Numbered from the stretch's first letter, positions 1 through 8,862 are shown. The stretch: DNA of 64,000 nucleotides from Novosphingobium hassiacum (GCF_014196055.1 NZ_JACICY010000006.1:186001-250000), one strand, 5' to 3'. Numbers and translations: made by a program. Notes: generated from the sequence alone by a model not told the origin.

Positions 1-116
1 TAGCCCCGCCAACGCGGAAAGCCCCAGTCACTCGATCGTCCGTGCCGCGTCATGCGTCAGTCAAAGCCTTACCGTGCGCAAAACGTCAAGATGGGACGGA
101 TGCGGGAAATAGCAAA

Positions 117-140
117 GGCCCGGACATCGCTGCCCGGACC
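117..140 (-). terminator. Candidate terminator after pal
   Basis: Read on the minus strand, a 9-bp stem (GGTCCGGGC pairing with GTCCGGGCC, allowing G-U pairs) encloses a 6-nt loop and is followed by TTTGCTATTT. It lies just beyond the pal stop codon, so it probably ends the Tol-Pal transcript. The T-run is interrupted, so efficiency is uncertain. Confidence 0.5.
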
Positions 141-160
141 TTCGATCAATGTGCGGTCGA

Positions 161-676
161 TCAGTTGACCGTGACGGTAACCGCACGACGGTTGCGCGCC
201 CACGATTCCTCGTCCGAACCGATCGCGATCGGGCGTTCCTTGCCGTAGCTGACAACGTTGATCCGGGCGGGATCGATGCCGACGCTGACGAGGTAGTTCT
301 TGGCCGAATTGGCCCGGCGTTCACCCAGCGCGATGTTGTAATCCCGGGTGCCGCGTTCGTCGGCGTGGCCTTCGATCGTGATCGACTTGTTCGGGTAACG
401 CCCCAGCCACTGCGCCTGGCTCTGCAGGATGCCCTGATCCGCAGCGTCGATGTTGTAGCGGTCGGTATCGAAATTGACCGTGTCGGACATGACCGAGGCG
501 ATGAAGTCGGCCTGACTTCCAGCGACCGGGCCTGCCGGCGTTGCGGCGGTCGATCCCTGATACGAATTGGATGCAGCAGGGCCGGGTTCGGGCGGCAGGG
601 TCTTGGGCTTCGAGGCGCAAGCACCCAGGGTCAGCGTTGCGGCGGCAAGGCCGGCAATCAACAGCGAACGGGTCAT
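161..676 (-). CDS. pal: Peptidoglycan-associated lipoprotein Pal
   Basis: Outer-membrane lipoprotein of the Tol-Pal system; it anchors the outer membrane to peptidoglycan and exchanges with TolB during cell constriction. The 171-residue product starts with a lipoprotein signal and lipobox LGAC (Cys20), followed by a Pro/Ala/Ser-rich linker to about residue 60. An OmpA-like peptidoglycan-binding domain (about 66-170) contains the hallmark [12 protein letters not shown] at 103-114. The start at 676 is preceded by AGGAG; an upstream in-frame ATG would destroy the signal peptide. It is the last gene of the tol operon, 96 bp after tolB. Confidence 0.97.
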   Translation of the reverse strand: MTRSLLIAGLAAATLTLGACASKPKTLPPEPGPAASNSYQGSTAATPAGPVAGSQADFIASVMSDTVNFDTDRYNIDAADQGILQSQAQWLGRYPNKSITIEGHADERGTRDYNIALGERRANSAKNYLVSVGIDPARINVVSYGKERPIAIGSDEESWARNRRAVTVTVN

Positions 677-772
677 GGGAAACTCCTCTTGGTCGGACAA
701 TCGAACAATACACCGCAGTTTTTTTTGCAGCGAAATGGTGAACCGGTTCGCCTGGCAAGGCAAACCCTTTGG

Positions 773-2164
773 TCAGGGCAGAACCGGCCCCCACGCAGGA
801 TCAGAACCATCGACGGGTGTATTGAGTTTCCGTTCGTTGCGCCCCGTGAGGTCGACCTGCCAGATGCCGGTCTTGCCACTACCGCGTTCCGTGCGGAAAA
901 ACTGGATGATCCGGCCGTTTGGCGACCACGTGGGAGCCTCGTCCTGCCAGCTGTCGGTCAGCAGGCGCATGCTGCCGCCCGATGGTGTGGTGACGCCGAT
1001 GCGGAAGTTGCCCGCGATGTTGGTGAAAGCGATCTGGTCACCGCGCGGCGACCATTCGGGCGTGGCGGCGCGGCCACCGAAAAAGCTGATGCGCTTCTGG
1101 TTCGAACCATCCGCATTCATCACATAGATCTGCTGCCCGCCCGAACGATCGCTCTCGAACACGATCTTGCTGCCATCGGGTGAGTACGATCCGCCGACGT
1201 CGAGGCCCGGTGAATCGGTCAGGCGCTGGGACTGCCCGCCACCCACCGAAACGCGGTAGATGTCGGTGTTGCCCGCAATCGCCATCGAATAGAGGATGTA
1301 CTTGCCATCGGGCGACCAGCGCGGCGAGAACGTGGGGTTGTTGCTCGAGGTAACGAGCTTCTGCTGCCCGGTGCCGATGTTGTAGATGTAGATCCGCGGC
1401 GCACCGTTGAGGTAGCTCAGGTACACGATCTGGCTGTAGTCGGGCGAATAGCGCGGCGTCAGCGCGGTGGCCTGACCGTTGGTGATAAAGCGGTGGTTGG
1501 CGCCATCGGAATCCATGATCGCCAGTTGCTTGCGGCGGCGATCCTTGGGGCCGGTCTCTGCAATGTAGGCGATCTTGCTGTCGAAGAACGGGCTTTCGCC
1601 GGACAGCCGCGAATAGACCATGTCGGCGCATTTGTGCGCGGCGCGCCGCCATTCCTCGGGCTTCACGACATAACCCTGCCGCGCCAGCTCGCTGCCGAGC
1701 GCGACGTCGTAGAGGTAGCAGCCAACGGTCAGCTTGCCATCGCCATTGGCGCGGACGAAGCCCTGCACCAGCATTTCGGCCGAGCGACCGCGCCAGCCGT
1801 CGAACGCGGGGGCGGCCACCTGGGGGAAAGCGATCGCCGGAAGGGCATCGGGGCCGACCGGCTTGAACAGGCCGTTGTTCTTGAGATCGTTGAATACCAC
1901 CCGCGCGACATTGCGGCCGAGCGCCTCGGTATTGCCACCCTCTGCTGCCGTGGCGACGCTGGCGTTGGTCGGGAACGCAGGGATCGCGATGCCGAGGTCC
2001 TGCCATTCGTTCTCGTCCGAGACCGAGCCGGTAAGGCCTTCTTCCTCGACGGCCTGGGGTGCCGCCTGAGGCGCAGCCGACGAGGGCAGCGTGGTCTGCT
2101 GGGCCACCACAATCGCGGGTGCCGAGACGAGCCCGGCAAGCAGGACGAGGTTTCGCATCTTCAT
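773..2164 (-). CDS. tolB: Tol-Pal system protein TolB
   Basis: Periplasmic beta-propeller protein that links TolA to Pal. About 463 residues: an N-terminal Sec signal (cleavage expected near residue 21, before QQTT), an N-terminal TolB domain, and a C-terminal propeller with repeated PD40-type blades (SPDGKYILY, SPDGSKIVF, SPRGDQIAF, SPNGRIIQF). The start at 2164 overlaps the tolA stop as ATGA, which indicates translational coupling; AGGAAG lies upstream. A second ATG two codons further in is possible. Confidence 0.96.
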   Translation of the reverse strand: MKMRNLVLLAGLVSAPAIVVAQQTTLPSSAAPQAAPQAVEEEGLTGSVSDENEWQDLGIAIPAFPTNASVATAAEGGNTEALGRNVARVVFNDLKNNGLFKPVGPDALPAIAFPQVAAPAFDGWRGRSAEMLVQGFVRANGDGKLTVGCYLYDVALGSELARQGYVVKPEEWRRAAHKCADMVYSRLSGESPFFDSKIAYIAETGPKDRRRKQLAIMDSDGANHRFITNGQATALTPRYSPDYSQIVYLSYLNGAPRIYIYNIGTGQQKLVTSSNNPTFSPRWSPDGKYILYSMAIAGNTDIYRVSVGGGQSQRLTDSPGLDVGGSYSPDGSKIVFESDRSGGQQIYVMNADGSNQKRISFFGGRAATPEWSPRGDQIAFTNIAGNFRIGVTTPSGGSMRLLTDSWQDEAPTWSPNGRIIQFFRTERGSGKTGIWQVDLTGRNERKLNTPVDGSDPAWGPVLP

Positions 2165-3138
2165 TGGGACAACTTCCTGTCGAAGCGGAAGGCGGTCACG
2201 CGCTTCCATCCGGAGTAATACATTTCGGGCAGATCAAACGGTGCGGCGAGCTGGACCGCGCGCACCGCCTGCTCCGCATGACGCTTGGCCTGCGCCTCGT
2301 TGGCAGGTGTGATGCCCTGCTGATCGACCACACGGGGGCGGCCCACCAGGCTGCCGTCCTGATTGAGGTCCCAGGCCAGAATGGTGACCAGCTTGTCGGC
2401 ATCGACACCCTGCGGCGCGGCCCAGCGCGGCTTGATCTGGCGGGATATGGCACTCGCAAGACTGGACTTTACTGCCGGACCGATCGCAGCGGCAGGCGGC
2501 GTTTTTGCGGTGCCGGGGGTGCTGGCAGCGGGAATGCCCTTGAGGAAATCCGAGCCGATGCGGCTGCCACCGGCGGGCGCGTCGGGGCGACGGCGCGGGC
2601 TGGTGTCGGCAGGCCTTGCGGTCGCGGGCTTCGCCGGAGCGGCTTTGGCAGGGGCTGCTTTTGCTGGCGCGGCCTTAGGGGGTGCAGGGCGTGCAGGAGC
2701 AGGCTTGGGCGCAGGCTTTGTCGGGGCCGGTTGCGGGCGTGGCGCAGGCTTTTGCGGGACCGGCTTGGGCCGAGGGGGCTGAGGGGCAGGCTTGGGAGGT
2801 GCAGGCGCCGGACGCGGCGGGGCAGGAGCCGGTCTGGGCGCTGGTTGAGGGACCGGTTGTGGAGCCGGTTGAACGACCGGCTCCGGAGCAGGGTCGGGCT
2901 GCGCTTCGCCCAGTTCAGCCGCGACATCGGGAGCCGCCTGCGCCATCGGATCGGGCGAGGTCGACTGGTCGGCGATCTCTTCGGAGAAAGTCACTTCCAT
3001 CCGTTGCGGCGGCGGCTGGATCGTCTTGCCCGGAGGCGACAGCGAGAGGACGACGAGCAGCGCGACATGCGCCGCTGCCGCAATCGCGAGGCCAGCACCT
3101 TCCTGCTTCGTCAGTCCGCCTGCGGTTGGATCTCGCAT
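2161..3138 (-). CDS. tolA: TolA-like envelope protein with TonB-type C-terminus
   Basis: Inner-membrane tether that transmits force from TolQR to TolB/Pal. The 325-residue protein has one N-terminal membrane segment (about 15-35), a long Pro/Ala/Lys-rich periplasmic stretch (about 75-190) and a C-terminal globular domain (about 225-325) resembling TolA/TonB C-termini. Position between tolR and tolB supports the assignment. The low-complexity spacer is Pro-Ala rich rather than the Lys-Ala helix typical of enterobacterial TolA, so it was called from context and architecture. Confidence 0.88.
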   Translation of the reverse strand: MRDPTAGGLTKQEGAGLAIAAAAHVALLVVLSLSPPGKTIQPPPQRMEVTFSEEIADQSTSPDPMAQAAPDVAAELGEAQPDPAPEPVVQPAPQPVPQPAPRPAPAPPRPAPAPPKPAPQPPRPKPVPQKPAPRPQPAPTKPAPKPAPARPAPPKAAPAKAAPAKAAPAKPATARPADTSPRRRPDAPAGGSRIGSDFLKGIPAASTPGTAKTPPAAAIGPAVKSSLASAISRQIKPRWAAPQGVDADKLVTILAWDLNQDGSLVGRPRVVDQQGITPANEAQAKRHAEQAVRAVQLAAPFDLPEMYYSGWKRVTAFRFDRKLSQ

Positions 3139-3148
3139 CAGTCCAAAC

Positions 3149-3604
3149 CTATTGCGGCGCGGATGAACTGTTGGTGACCAGCGAGATCGACTTGAAGCCG
3201 CCTGCGTTCAATTCGCCCATCACGGCGGCCACGCGACCCCAGTCGAGCACGCGGTCGGCACGCAAGGTTACGAGCGGCGGTTTGGTCCCGCGGCCAAGGC
3301 CCGCGAGCCGCTCGGTCAGTTCGCCGGGGGCAAGCTGTTCGTCGTCGAGGAACACCGCGCCCTGGGCGTCGATGCTGACGGTGATCTGGTCCTGCTGCTG
3401 GTCGAGCGGGTCAGCCTTGCTGTCGGGCAAGTCCACCGGCACGCCCGCCGCAAGCATCGGCGCGGTGACCATGAAGATGATCAGCAACACCAGCATCACG
3501 TCCACGAACGGCGTGACGTTGATCTCGCTCATCGCCGCGCGACCGCCCCGGCCCCGCCGTCCGCGCCCCGCGCCGCCCTTGTTCGAACCTACCGACATCG
3601 CCAT
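3149..3604 (-). CDS. tolR: Biopolymer transporter TolR (ExbD family)
   Basis: Proton-channel subunit working with TolQ to energise TolA. 151 residues: a basic Gly/Arg-rich cytoplasmic N-terminus, one membrane helix (about 33-52) carrying the conserved channel Asp (Asp35 in TPFVDVMLVLL), and a periplasmic ExbD/TolR domain. The gene starts three bases after the tolQ stop; a second ATG two codons in is an alternative start. Confidence 0.96.
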   Translation of the reverse strand: MAMSVGSNKGGAGRGRRGRGGRAAMSEINVTPFVDVMLVLLIIFMVTAPMLAAGVPVDLPDSKADPLDQQQDQITVSIDAQGAVFLDDEQLAPGELTERLAGLGRGTKPPLVTLRADRVLDWGRVAAVMGELNAGGFKSISLVTNSSSAPQ

Positions 3605-3607
3605 GGC

Positions 3608-4309
3608 TCAGGCCTCCAATTCGCGGCTCAGCGAAGCGTGGAAACGGTCGGAGAAACGGTAGAGCCGCGTTTCGAAGCGGTTCACGCTATGCGAGAAGCG
3701 GTTGTAGGCGATAACCGCCGGGATGGCTGCGAACAGGCCGATCGCGGTGGCGAACAGTGCTTCGGAAATACCCGGCGCGACGACCGCGAGCGAGGAATTC
3801 TGCTGCGCGCCGATGTTGAAGAAGCTGTCCATGATGCCCCAGACGGTGCCGAACAGGCCGACGAACGGCGCAACCGAGCCGACCGTGGCGAGGAAGTTCA
3901 ACCGGCTGGCGAGGTTGTCGGATTCGGTGACGACCGCGCCTTCCAAGGCGCTCGACAGGCGTTGGCGCGTGCCTTCGCGGTCGATCGCCTTGCCCGACGT
4001 CGAGCGACGCCATTCGGCGAGCGCGGCGTTGACCAGACGCGCTGACGGAAGATCACGGCCCTTGTTGTCCTTCTGGAACTGATCGATATCGCGCGCTTCC
4101 CAGAATTCGCGCTCATACTTGTCGCAGCCGCTTCTGACCGAGCGCAGCTTGAGCGAGAAGCCGATGATGATGGTCCAGGTCCAGATGCTGGCCAGCACGA
4201 GGCCGATCATCACCGCCTGCACGACATAATCGGCATCGAGGAACAGCTTCACCGGGTTGAGCGAGGTCGGCGCGAAGGAAACACCTTGGGCGAGCAACTC
4301 GAAGGTCAT
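3608..4309 (-). CDS. tolQ: Tol-Pal proton channel subunit TolQ (ExbB family)
   Basis: MotA/TolQ/ExbB proton-channel protein of the inner membrane. 233 residues with three hydrophobic helices at about 28-50, 150-172 and 185-207; the last two carry the conserved VAPFVGLFGTVWGIM and AIGLFAAIPAVIAYN stretches. Its start overlaps the ybgC stop by four bases (ATGA), placing it second in the ybgC-tolQRAB-pal operon. Confidence 0.97.
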   Translation of the reverse strand: MTFELLAQGVSFAPTSLNPVKLFLDADYVVQAVMIGLVLASIWTWTIIIGFSLKLRSVRSGCDKYEREFWEARDIDQFQKDNKGRDLPSARLVNAALAEWRRSTSGKAIDREGTRQRLSSALEGAVVTESDNLASRLNFLATVGSVAPFVGLFGTVWGIMDSFFNIGAQQNSSLAVVAPGISEALFATAIGLFAAIPAVIAYNRFSHSVNRFETRLYRFSDRFHASLSRELEA

Positions 4310-4770
4310 GCGGGTACTGGTCCTTCAGCTTGGGAAGATACGGTCTGGAAAGCGGACATCCACGCGCGCGGCTGGCGGCGAGGACGACCGTTGGGGGCAA
4401 CGAAGGCGACGCGGGCCGTAGCCTCGCACAGGAGCGTGTCGTCCCTGAACGCACGCTGCACGATGCGGCAGGTGGCGGGCGAAAGTTCGGCGACGTGGCT
4501 GCGGATCAGCACGGCATCATCAAGCTTGGCAGGACGCGCAAATCGCAAGTGCATTTCGGCAACAGCATAGGCCCCCTCGCCCGCCTCGTGCGCGGCGCGC
4601 TGGTCGATGCCGAGCACGCGAAGCATGTCCGACCGGGCACGTTCGAACCAGCGCAAGTAGTTGGCGTGATAGACGACGCCCGACAGGTCGGTATCCTCGA
4701 AATAGACGCGGACCGGGAACAGGTGCTCGTTGCCGTCGAAACGGCCGGAGGGAGGCTGGGGCAATGTCAT
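4306..4770 (-). CDS. ybgC: Tol-Pal-associated acyl-CoA thioesterase YbgC
   Basis: Hot-dog-fold thioesterase of the 4-hydroxybenzoyl-CoA thioesterase family, usually the first gene of tol operons. 154 residues. The active-site block EDTDLSGVVYHANYL (about 25-39) contains the catalytic Asp28 and a conserved His35. The start leads with MTLPQPPSG, and the stop overlaps tolQ. The substrate in the cell is unknown from sequence. Confidence 0.93.
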   Translation of the reverse strand: MTLPQPPSGRFDGNEHLFPVRVYFEDTDLSGVVYHANYLRWFERARSDMLRVLGIDQRAAHEAGEGAYAVAEMHLRFARPAKLDDAVLIRSHVAELSPATCRIVQRAFRDDTLLCEATARVAFVAPNGRPRRQPRAWMSAFQTVSSQAEGPVPA

Positions 4771-4864
4771 TCGCGGGCGACTCTACCCTTGCGACGAGTC
4801 GAAGGGCAAGGGTTGGTTAACGGCCCGACCCCGCTAAGGGCCTTTTCAGCGCACCAACACCGCG

Positions 4865-5242
4865 TCAGCGCACCAACATTGGGCCGAGCGGCTTTCCGGC
4901 GAACAAGTGGACGTGGAGATGCGGCACTTCCTGATGGCTGTCGGTCCCGGCATTGGCCAACAAGCGATAGCCCGGCGCGACCAGTCCCATGTCGCGCGCG
5001 ACCTTGCCCACGGCGCGGACGAAGCCCGCGATCTCGGCATCGGACGCCTTCGCCGAGAAATCGTCCCACGAAACGTAAGCGCCCTTGGGGATCACCAGCA
5101 CATGCGTCGGCGCTTGCGGATTGATATCGTGGAAGGCGAGCGCGAAGTCGTCCTGATAGACCGTCTGGTTCGGGATTTCCCCGCGCAGGATCTTCGCGAA
5201 GATGTTCTGGTCGTCGTAGGGTTGGGTTGCGTCCACGGCCAT
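4865..5242 (-). CDS. hinT: HIT-family nucleotide hydrolase (HinT-like)
   Basis: Histidine-triad nucleotide-binding protein, expected to hydrolyse purine nucleoside phosphoramidates. The 125-residue product carries the triad HLHVH at 108-112, with an additional conserved His103. It starts three bases after the hisE stop, so the two are probably cotranscribed; a HIT gene directly after hisE is a frequent alphaproteobacterial arrangement. Confidence 0.9.
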   Translation of the reverse strand: MAVDATQPYDDQNIFAKILRGEIPNQTVYQDDFALAFHDINPQAPTHVLVIPKGAYVSWDDFSAKASDAEIAGFVRAVGKVARDMGLVAPGYRLLANAGTDSHQEVPHLHVHLFAGKPLGPMLVR

Positions 5243-5245
5243 GGC

Positions 5246-5569
5246 TCAGTTGCTCCTGCCAGCTTTTTCGACGATGCCCGAGGTACCTTCGCGGCGTTGC
5301 AGTTCGGCAAGGACTTGCGCCAGTGGCACGCCCTTTGCGCCGAGCAGGACCATCAGGTGAAAAATAAGGTCTGCGGCCTCGCCGACCAGTTCGTCGTGAT
5401 CGCCGGACAGCGCGGCGATGACGGTTTCGGTGGCCTCTTCGCCGACCTTCTGCGCGATCTTGCCGACGCCCTTGGCGTTAAGCTTGGCGACGTAGCTGGC
5501 GGTGGGATCGCCCTGCAGGCGCTGGCCTATCGTGGCTTCGAGGCGGGCGAGAGTGTCGCTGTGTTCCAT
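5246..5569 (-). CDS. hisE: Phosphoribosyl-ATP diphosphatase HisE
   Basis: Second step of histidine synthesis: phosphoribosyl-ATP to phosphoribosyl-AMP plus diphosphate. 107 residues, the usual size for stand-alone HisE, with the metal-binding motif KVGEEATETVIAA (about 41-53) and the second helix ELVGEAADLIFHLMV. The start at 5569 is the ATG giving a family-length N-terminus; no strong Shine-Dalgarno is seen. It is separated from hisF by a small PEP-CTERM-like gene and a repeat. Confidence 0.93.
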   Translation of the reverse strand: MEHSDTLARLEATIGQRLQGDPTASYVAKLNAKGVGKIAQKVGEEATETVIAALSGDHDELVGEAADLIFHLMVLLGAKGVPLAQVLAELQRREGTSGIVEKAGRSN

Positions 5570-5717
5570 GGCGGTGGCATGGCTTGGCGACACGCGGCGG
5601 TCAAGGGTCGGCCTTCTCGCCCTAACTTCGTCATCCCCGCGCAGGCGGACTTTTAAACAACCGTCGCATGCCCACCCCGCTGCGACTAATTCCGCCTGCG
5701 GCTGCATAAGTCTCGCT

Positions 5718-5739
5718 CCCCTCCCGCCTGCGGGAGGGG
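5718..5739. repeat. GC-rich hairpin repeat
   Basis: A perfect palindromic hairpin built on CCCCTCCCGC / GCGGGAGGGG. The same 22 bases occur again at 23098-23119. It is followed by a GTTGGGGGTGGG tail that recurs beside similar repeats elsewhere in the window. It may act as a terminator or mRNA stabiliser between the PEP-CTERM gene and hisE. Confidence 0.7.
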
Positions 5740-5778
5740 TTGGGGGTGGGCTCGTCGCTACCTGCTAAACGGGACTCG

Positions 5779-5943
5779 TTACTTCCGGCGCTTGGCGACC
5801 TGCCTGCCGACGATCAGCCCGACCAAGCCGATCGCGAACAGCGCGCCGTCGGTAGGCTCGGGGATCGAGATACCGCCCGACTGGGCCATGGCGGGTGCGA
5901 TGGCGGCGAGAGCTGCGGTGATGGCGAGGGTGATGCGAAGCAC
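5779..5943 (-). CDS. Tiny PEP-CTERM-like sorting-signal protein
   Basis: Short protein of 54 residues (GTG start at 5943, AGGT just upstream) or 65 residues from an ATG at 5976. It consists almost entirely of an N-terminal signal peptide (LRITLAITAALAAIAPAMAQ) followed by a PEP-CTERM-type tail: a PEPTDG motif, a hydrophobic helix and a basic end GRQVAKRRK. PEP-CTERM tails are recognised by exosortase/EpsH systems linked to exopolysaccharide. There is essentially no mature domain between the two signals. It lies between hisF and hisE on the same strand. No function beyond sorting can be inferred. Confidence 0.6.
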   Translation of the reverse strand: MLRITLAITAALAAIAPAMAQSGGISIPEPTDGALFAIGLVGLIVGRQVAKRRK

Positions 5944-6064
5944 TGGGTGTGACCTGTAAGACGGCAAACCTTGCATGGTTCACGCCCCGCCCTGCCAGAG
6001 CCTGCGAGTCGGTATAAGCCCTTATGTCATATGGTAAATGACCCATTACGGGACGGGTGGGGAT

Positions 6065-6826
6065 TTACGATCGCGCCGGCAAGCCTGCAGCACGCAAAGC
6101 CGCATGCGCCTCGGCGACCGAGTGCGTGCCGAAGTGGAAGATCGAGGCGGCGAGCACCGCGCTGGCGTGGCCTTGCGTCACGCCTGCCACGAGGTGATCG
6201 AGCGTGCCGACCCCACCGCTGGCGATGACCGGGACGGGCACCGCATCGGCGATCGCGCGGGTCAGTTCCAGATCATAACCCGCTTTGGTGCCATCGCCGT
6301 CCATCGAAGTGACGAGCAGTTCGCCCGCGCCGAGTTCGGCAAGTTTCACCGCATGGGCCAGCGCGTCTATGCCAGTGCCCTTGCGCCCACCGTGCGTGAA
6401 GATTTCCCACTTGCCCGGAGCGACGCGCCGCGCATCGACCGAGCCGACGACGCATTGCGCGCCGAACTTCTCGGCGATGTCGCGGACCAGTTCAGGGCGG
6501 GCAACGGCGGCGGAATTGACCGCGACCTTGTCGGCGCCCGCCAGCAGCAGCGCACGGGCATCCTCGACCGCACGAACGCCGCCGCCGACGGTGAGCGGCA
6601 TGAAACAGACCTCTGCGGTGCGCGCGACAACGTCGAGCAGCGTACCGCGGCCCTCGTGCGTGGCAGAAATGTCGAGGAAGCACAGTTCGTCGGCCCCCGC
6701 CTTGTCATAGGCCCGCGCCTGTTCGACAGGGTCGCCGGCATCGCGCAGATCGACGAAGTTCACGCCCTTGACCACGCGGCCATCGCGGACGTCGAGGCAG
6801 GGGATGACGCGGACGCGGACGGTCAT
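6065..6826 (-). CDS. hisF: Imidazole glycerol phosphate synthase subunit HisF
   Basis: Cyclase subunit of IGP synthase; with HisH it converts PRFAR and ammonia to IGP and AICAR. The 253-residue TIM barrel carries the catalytic pair Asp12 (IPCLDV) and Asp131 (GSVDARR), phosphate-binding glycines (TVGGGVR, IASGGVG) and TSMDGDGT at about 173-180. It lies downstream of hisA across a hairpin repeat. Confidence 0.97.
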   Translation of the reverse strand: MTVRVRVIPCLDVRDGRVVKGVNFVDLRDAGDPVEQARAYDKAGADELCFLDISATHEGRGTLLDVVARTAEVCFMPLTVGGGVRAVEDARALLLAGADKVAVNSAAVARPELVRDIAEKFGAQCVVGSVDARRVAPGKWEIFTHGGRKGTGIDALAHAVKLAELGAGELLVTSMDGDGTKAGYDLELTRAIADAVPVPVIASGGVGTLDHLVAGVTQGHASAVLAASIFHFGTHSVAEAHAALRAAGLPARS

Positions 6827-6846
6827 GGTGTTGCTCCGGCGTTAAA

Positions 6847-6952
6847 CCCTCTCCCCTTCAGGGGAGAGGGTTGGGAGAGGGGCTGCCCCTCTCAACTGCG
6901 GCTAGGCAGACAAGCTGCCAAGCCTTCATATCTCTCCCCTGAAGGGGAGAGA
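6847..6952. repeat. Paired-hairpin intergenic repeat (hisA/hisF)
   Basis: Two perfect stem-loops frame the element: CCCTCTCCCC-TTCA-GGGGAGAGGG at 6847-6870 and TCTCTCCCC-TGAA-GGGGAGAGA at 6931-6952. Between them lies a spacer beginning TTGGGAGAGGGGCTG. The same hairpin-spacer-hairpin architecture and spacer start recur at 14603-14716, so this is a dispersed repeat unit rather than a simple terminator. Confidence 0.75.
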
Positions 6953-6962
6953 GCAAGCACTA

Positions 6963-7688
6963 TCAGGCCTCAGCCATCGCAATCGCCGCGGCCAGATCGA
7001 GCCGACCCTCAAACAGCGCCCGCCCTGTAATCACGCCCTCGATACCATCGACTTCGTGGATTTTGAGCATGCGGATATCGTCGATGCCCTTGACGCCGCC
7101 GCTGGCGATGACCGGAATATCGACACGGCGGGCGAGTTCCACGGTGGCGTCGATGTTGACGCCCTTGAGCAACCCGTCGCGACCGATATCGGTGAACAGC
7201 AGGCTGGCAACGCCTGCATCCTCAAACCGGCGTGCGAGATCGACGACTTCGACGTCGGAGACATCGGCCCAGCCCTCGGTCGCGACCATGCCGTCGCGCG
7301 CATCGACGGCGACGACGATGCCGCCCGGAAATTCCTTGGCCATGTCCTTGACGAACTGGGGGTCTTTCAGCGCGGCAGTGCCCATGACGACGCGGGCGAC
7401 GCCGAGGTCGAACCAGCCGGTCACAGCCTCACGCGTGCGGATGCCGCCGCCCAACTGGACGTGGCCGGTGAAGGCTCTGAGGATGCCCTCGACCGCCTCG
7501 CGGTTCTCCGCCCGGCCCGCGAACGATCCGTCGAGATCGACGACGTGGAGAAACTGCGATCCGGCCTGGGCGAAAAGCGCGGCCTGATGTGCGGGATCGT
7601 CACCATAAACGGTCGCGCGATCCATATCGCCCTCGGAAAGACGGACGACCTGGCCAGCTTTCAGGTCAATGGCGGGAAACACGATCAT
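6963..7688 (-). CDS. hisA: ProFAR isomerase HisA
   Basis: Isomerises ProFAR to PRFAR in histidine synthesis. About 241 residues from the ATG at 7688, with the TIM-barrel motifs FPAIDLKAGQVVRL (Asp8), QLGGGIR, VVAVDARDG (second catalytic Asp), FTDIGRDG and VIASGGV. A longer upstream in-frame extension lacks homology and was not used. It follows the GH130 gene by 22 bp. Confidence 0.96.
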   Translation of the reverse strand: MIVFPAIDLKAGQVVRLSEGDMDRATVYGDDPAHQAALFAQAGSQFLHVVDLDGSFAGRAENREAVEGILRAFTGHVQLGGGIRTREAVTGWFDLGVARVVMGTAALKDPQFVKDMAKEFPGGIVVAVDARDGMVATEGWADVSDVEVVDLARRFEDAGVASLLFTDIGRDGLLKGVNIDATVELARRVDIPVIASGGVKGIDDIRMLKIHEVDGIEGVITGRALFEGRLDLAAAIAMAEA

Positions 7689-7710
7689 GGTCGGCGCGAC
7701 TAGCAGGCGA

Positions 7711-8862
7711 TCACGCCGAGCGAAAGACCTCCTTGGGAACATGAGTAATGCGGCACGCAAGGTCGGCTTCGCCCGAGGCGACGATGAAGCGTTCGCCGAC
7801 GTCGGCTATGCCGGTAGTGAACACGACGTCGCGTAAGTAGAGCAAGTCTTCCAAGGGGCGGGTCAATTCGGGATCCGGCTCGAGCAGCGGGGTGTGGCTG
7901 CCCGCGATGACCTTCCACGGCTGGTCCGGGTCCAGTAGCGACCAATAGGTGCGGTAGATGCCGACGATCTCCTTGGGTTCTACCCCATGCCACAGGGTCA
8001 GCCAGCCCTGCTTGCCGTCGATCTCTGTCAGGATCGGCGGGGTGCCGCCGCCCATGCGCGCGGTGGCGGCAGTCCCGGCGTGGGGGCGGATGCCGGGGTG
8101 AATGTTCGGGCGCCAGTGGAGTGCGTCGGGCGAAGTCGCAAGGTTGATCGATGGGCCTGCACGCCATTCGCTGCCCGGCGGATAGGCGAAGTACAGGTCG
8201 CCCAATGGCCGGGTCTGTGCCCAGTATTCGCCGTGGACGAGGCCTTCGAAGATCAGCATGTCCTTGTTCTGGTGATCAAGGACAATGCCTTCAAAGGTCC
8301 AGTCGAGGCCGTTGTCGGACGAGTACAGCGTGGTCGAATGGCGCTCGGGGCTGACCGAACAGGTGGTCATCAGGTAAGCGCCCTCGCCCATGTGCGAGAT
8401 GCGCGCATCCTCAATGCCGTAGCACTGGAAGGTCCCTTGCGGGGTGATTGCCTTGTCGTAGTGCACAGCGATGACGTCGAGGCCGTCGGGCGACATTTCG
8501 ACCGGGAGTAGCCATGACAGCGAAGTCAGCGCCATGACCTTCCAGCCGCCGCCGTGGAGCGTGAACTTGCGCGGATCGGCAGTGTCGGCGAGTTCCAGCG
8601 GCCAACCGTCGAGGACGTACGTGCCCCCGTCCTCGGAGGCCTCCCAGCGGATCGCATGGACTTTGCCGTCGCGTACAGGATGGCGCAGCGCCTCTGCCAC
8701 GCGGACCATGAGCAGGATGTTGCCATTGGGCAGCACGGTCATGCCGGGGTTGAACGCGCCCAGCACATAGGTTTCGGCGTCGAAGTGCCCGGCAAGCGGG
8801 GAGCGGTCGAGATCGACCATGAAGGGCGTGAATACGAGACGGTCGAATGGAAATGTGGACAT
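7711..8862 (-). CDS. GH130-family glycosidase/phosphorylase
   Basis: About 383 residues resembling glycoside hydrolase family 130, whose characterised members are mainly beta-mannoside phosphorylases. The five-bladed propeller is suggested by repeated YSSDNGLDW, YFAYPPGSEW and LTLWHGVEP-type segments. The family catalytic region is present as YGIEDARIS (about 148-156; Glu151, Asp152, Arg154). The ATG at 8862 (MSTFPFDRL) is preferred over one eight codons upstream. The gene sits between hisH and hisA on the same strand with short gaps, so it is probably carried on the histidine transcript although it has no known role there. Substrate not predictable. Confidence 0.8.
   Translation of the reverse strand: MSTFPFDRLVFTPFMVDLDRSPLAGHFDAETYVLGAFNPGMTVLPNGNILLMVRVAEALRHPVRDGKVHAIRWEASEDGGTYVLDGWPLELADTADPRKFTLHGGGWKVMALTSLSWLLPVEMSPDGLDVIAVHYDKAITPQGTFQCYGIEDARISHMGEGAYLMTTCSVSPERHSTTLYSSDNGLDWTFEGIVLDHQNKDMLIFEGLVHGEYWAQTRPLGDLYFAYPPGSEWRAGPSINLATSPDALHWRPNIHPGIRPHAGTAATARMGGGTPPILTEIDGKQGWLTLWHGVEPKEIVGIYRTYWSLLDPDQPWKVIAGSHTPLLEPDPELTRPLEDLLYLRDVVFTTGIADVGERFIVASGEADLACRITHVPKEVFRSA

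Noticed and set aside
5700..5760. CRISPR-like array among GC repeats
   Set aside because: Repeats are palindromic and dispersed, not tandem with regular spacers, and no cas gene is present.
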